Positions 6,163 through 8,027 of a stretch of DNA of 8,027 nt are shown here, in pieces. The notes under the pieces were generated by a model. It saw only the letters and a program-made list of their open reading frames with translations, had not been told where the DNA came from and did not search any database. Made by a program: the position numbers and the translations under genes. The number at the start of each line of letters is the position of its first letter. Positions within the stretch are counted from its first letter, which is position 1. This DNA comes from Promethearchaeota archaeon. GTDB taxonomy: Archaea > Asgardarchaeota > Lokiarchaeia > Sigynarchaeales > SOKP01. The stretch lies in contig JAUWDN010000030.1 of NCBI GenBank assembly GCA_030608765.1, positions 1 to 8,027 of the forward strand, in the 5' to 3' direction.

Positions 6163-7183
6163 ATAGGTGGAATTCTGTCCCTACAATTCCTAATGTATGT
6201 GATGGGTGCCTAGACATAAGCTTATTAAATTTAAAACCTGTACAATGCATTCCACATGTGATTTCTGGATTTAAAGCTTCAAGATATTTTACCTTTTCCT
6301 CAATTTTCTCAATTGGATTCCATTCCTCGTGGAATCCACCAATTACCGCATAAATTTTATCTATGCCAGTTAATTTTTGACCGTGTTTGATAATGTTTTT
6401 TATACCGCAGTGTCCACATCCCGTTATAACAACCAAACCTTTGTCCTTTATATTAATATAAATTGAAGTTTCGTCTCTAAAATAATGATCTACGAATTCT
6501 TTCCTACTTTTTTGAATGTAAATCCCTTTAGTTCTTTCATTTTTATCAAATAATTCAATTTCGCCGCTTGTTACTATCCCCTTAAATAATCTTTGTGGAT
6601 CTTTTGTCTCTACAAGTTTTAACTCGTATTGATCTACAAGATTATTAATCATGTTTTTACTGAGCAAAGGTAGTTTTTTGTTAATACTAAGTTTCCCCTC
6701 TTTACCTAATGTTCTTAAAGATTCTCCTAACACATCAGCTGGAATTTCTTCCCCAGATTTTGTAATTGCAATATAATTTTGACTAAAACAAATAGGGTTC
6801 AAATAAATTTCTGTACCTTTGTTAAATAAAGGGAAGACTTCTGATATACCGCCAAAATGATCAAAATGTCCATGACTTAAAATAAATTTTTCAACTTCAT
6901 TTAAATTCACTCCTAATTGTTTACTATTATTAACTATAGTTTGAGACAAACCTCCAGTATCTAGTAGAAAGAGATGTCTTTCATCATTATCTACTATACT
7001 AATGCTTAATGCTAATCCATGTTCTCCGCTAACTCTATTAGCAGTAGCTCCTGGTTGAACAACTTTACCATTAAATTTATCCTCAGTTAATAAAGTAATA
7101 GAAGCAACATTAGTTGCTAAAACTTTTACAATAATTTTACCACTTTCAATACCATCAGAGATATCTATACTCACTTTTATCAC
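6161..7183 (-). CDS. Metallo-beta-lactamase-fold hydrolase, dihydropterin-synthase-like (COG1237-type)
   Basis: The 340-residue protein carries the metal-binding signature SHGHFDHFGG (residues 103-112; H104, H106, D108, H109), then TGCGHCG (254-260, H258), GGFHEEW (282-288, H285) and GMHCTGF (311-317, H313). LLDTGG at 73-78 is the usual strand before the metal site. This set is typical of the COG1237 branch, often labelled 7,8-dihydropterin-6-methyl-4-(beta-D-ribofuranosyl)aminobenzene 5'-phosphate synthase after a Methanocaldococcus protein. That reaction belongs to methanopterin-type cofactor metabolism, but most members lack tested substrates, so only metal-dependent hydrolase is safe. It is cytosolic, with no signal peptide. 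The start is GTG at 7183; a second GTG at 7174 has GTGAT a few bases before it and may be the real start. An in-frame TAA lies upstream at 7231-7229. Family members usually begin near residue 17 here, so a short N-terminal extension is likely. Confidence 0.88.
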   Translation of the reverse strand: MIKVSIDISDGIESGKIIVKVLATNVASITLLTEDKFNGKVVQPGATANRVSGEHGLALSISIVDNDERHLFLLDTGGLSQTIVNNSKQLGVNLNEVEKFILSHGHFDHFGGISEVFPLFNKGTEIYLNPICFSQNYIAITKSGEEIPADVLGESLRTLGKEGKLSINKKLPLLSKNMINNLVDQYELKLVETKDPQRLFKGIVTSGEIELFDKNERTKGIYIQKSRKEFVDHYFRDETSIYINIKDKGLVVITGCGHCGIKNIIKHGQKLTGIDKIYAVIGGFHEEWNPIEKIEEKVKYLEALNPEITCGMHCTGFKFNKLMSRHPSHTLGIVGTEFHL

Positions 7184-7244
7184 TTTTAAGATTAAATATT
7201 GGATAATTATTCTTAATTTTATTATTTTTTATTTATCGCTCGTA

Positions 7245-7260
7245 ATACTTAAAAGTTTCC
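7245..7260 (-). promoter_or_regulatory. Candidate BRE/TATA promoter of the hydrolase gene
   Basis: On the minus strand GGAAAC (BRE-like) followed by TTTTAAGTA (TATA-like) lies about 65-75 bases before the GTG start. It would start transcription near 7220 and leave a leader of about 40 bases. It sits just past the T-runs ending the ATPase gene, which suits an independent transcript. Confidence 0.4.
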
Positions 7261-7261
7261 T

Positions 7262-7319
7262 AAAAAAACTTGAAATTTGATATTATATTATAAAAAAAGA
7301 ATAATTTGAAAATAAAAAA
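7262..7319 (-). terminator. Triple oligo-T terminator after the ATPase gene
   Basis: The minus strand downstream of the TAA at 7323 has three T-runs: six T (7319-7314), seven T (7298-7292) and seven T (7268-7262). Repeated T-runs without a GC-rich stem are the usual archaeal terminator, and this separates the ATPase from the hydrolase gene 139 bases on. Confidence 0.5.
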
Positions 7320-7322
7320 TAA

Positions 7323-8027
7323 TTATTTAGAATTAAGTAGGTAATAAGGATCTTTTCTCAATTTCAACCTTATTCTATATTTCCTTAGTTCGTCGACGAC
7401 GGAAACACTAAATGCGGCAATAAAGAGGGTTACCCAGTGATACCATTGTGTTAAAGGTACAACATGAAAAGCGATACCCATTGGCGTGTAAAGGATTAAA
7501 AGTTGTAAACCGAGAGAAAGCCCTGTAGCCCAAAATAAGTGCTTATTAGGAAATTTATAGAACGGTTTAGTATTACTAGTACATGTGTAGACAAAAAGTA
7601 ACTCACATATCACTAAATTCGTAAATAGAATTGTCTGGGCAAGACTTATGGCATATGTTTGGGATGCCCCTGGAATTAAATAACCTGTTAAACTTGGATC
7701 TGTCAAGCTCCAGGCAGGAATAAGAACTGTCCAAAGAAGTATGTAAAGAGCGATATCGGTAATTGAAGTATATATTCCTAGTAGCAAAGCGGGACCTCTT
7801 ATTTCTTTTAATAACGTAAATCCTTTTCTCGGGGGCCCCTTCATGACATCGGGATCTGTTGGAGTTAGTCCTAATACCATCGCTGGGATGCCATCTGTGG
7901 CTATATTTAACCAAAGTATTTGAATTGGTTCGATAGGTGCTCCGATAAAGACGTTAACAAATAGCTTCATGACAATATACGCAACCAAAATCAGAAAAAT
8001 TTCGTCAAAATTCGTCGAAAGCATATA
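7323..8027 (-). CDS. P2-type calcium-transporting ATPase, C-terminal membrane domain (5' end beyond window)
   Basis: The frame is still open at the right edge: the codon before the first visible ATG (8024) is TAT, so that Met is internal. The visible 234 residues cover membrane segments M5 to M10 of a P2-type cation pump. Counting from that Met, the segments are about 8-30, 33-53, 76-103, 125-147, 163-180 and 193-213. ILWLNIATDGIPAMVLGLTP (36-55), then DVMKGPPR (59-66), is the M6 signature of calcium pumps. N5 and E8 in M5, N40, T43 and D44 in M6, and E141 in M8 align by eye with the SERCA calcium ligands N768, E771, N796, T799, D800 and E908. The protein would use ATP to move calcium across the cell membrane. 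The phosphorylation DKTGT site and nucleotide domain lie outside the window. The short basic tail (RIRLKLRK) is cytosolic. Calcium rather than another cation is inferred from these residues. Confidence 0.93.
   Translation of the reverse strand, partial: YMLSTNFDEIFLILVAYIVMKLFVNVFIGAPIEPIQILWLNIATDGIPAMVLGLTPTDPDVMKGPPRKGFTLLKEIRGPALLLGIYTSITDIALYILLWTVLIPAWSLTDPSLTGYLIPGASQTYAISLAQTILFTNLVICELLFVYTCTSNTKPFYKFPNKHLFWATGLSLGLQLLILYTPMGIAFHVVPLTQWYHWVTLFIAAFSVSVVDELRKYRIRLKLRKDPYYLLNSK

Noticed and set aside
7603..7914. Minus-strand frame of 103 codons inside the ATPase gene
   Set aside because: It is an out-of-frame shadow of the ATPase coding sequence, whose own frame carries the conserved M5-M8 motifs.
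8022..8024. ATG at 8024 as the true start of a short membrane protein
   Set aside because: The preceding in-frame codon is TAT and the sequence begins in the middle of the conserved M5 segment of a P2 ATPase, so the gene continues beyond the window.
1..8027. Multi-gene defence, secretion or mobile system
   Set aside because: The five genes belong to unrelated functions, are transcribed mostly singly, and no transposase, integrase, nuclease, terminal repeats or attachment site is visible.

Overview
The window reads as AT-rich archaeal chromosome, most plausibly from an Asgard archaeon of the Lokiarchaeia-like kind. The clues are a Ras/Rab-type small GTPase with all five eukaryote-like G motifs joined to a Roadblock-like N-terminal domain, a stand-alone beta subunit of the archaeal ADP-forming acyl-CoA synthetase, a very large secreted protein rich in Asn and Thr and packed with N-glycosylation sequons, short TATA-like boxes, oligo-T terminators and weak or absent Shine-Dalgarno sites. 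The assignment is inferred from gene content; no rRNA or other phylogenetic marker is present.

Layout. Positions 1-3984 (minus strand) hold the first 1328 codons of one surface protein that runs off the left edge. It has a signal peptide, an N-terminal beta-rich region, four clear tandem repeats of 103-105 residues, and then more divergent beta-rich domains. Positions 4178-4876 (minus) encode an acetate/acyl-CoA ligase (ADP-forming) beta subunit. After a 176-base divergent promoter region, 5053-6138 (plus) encodes the Roadblock-GTPase fusion. It converges on 6161-7183 (minus), a metallo-beta-lactamase-fold hydrolase of the dihydropterin-synthase-like group, with only 22 bases between the two coding regions. 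Positions 7323-8027 (minus) are the C-terminal part of a P2-type calcium-transporting ATPase that enters from the right edge.

The genes do not form an obvious pathway or operon. Each is flanked by its own candidate promoter and T-rich terminator, which suggests mostly single-gene transcription. I see no tRNA, rRNA, CRISPR array, insertion sequence, integrase or known defence module. No stretch longer than 300 bases lacks a gene; the two largest gaps, 3985-4177 and 4877-5052, hold candidate promoters and terminators.

Most worth a second look are the Roadblock-GTPase fusion, the unlimited repeat protein at the left edge, and an 11-A homopolymer in codons 8-11 of that protein, where loss or gain of a single base would stop translation within about 22 codons.
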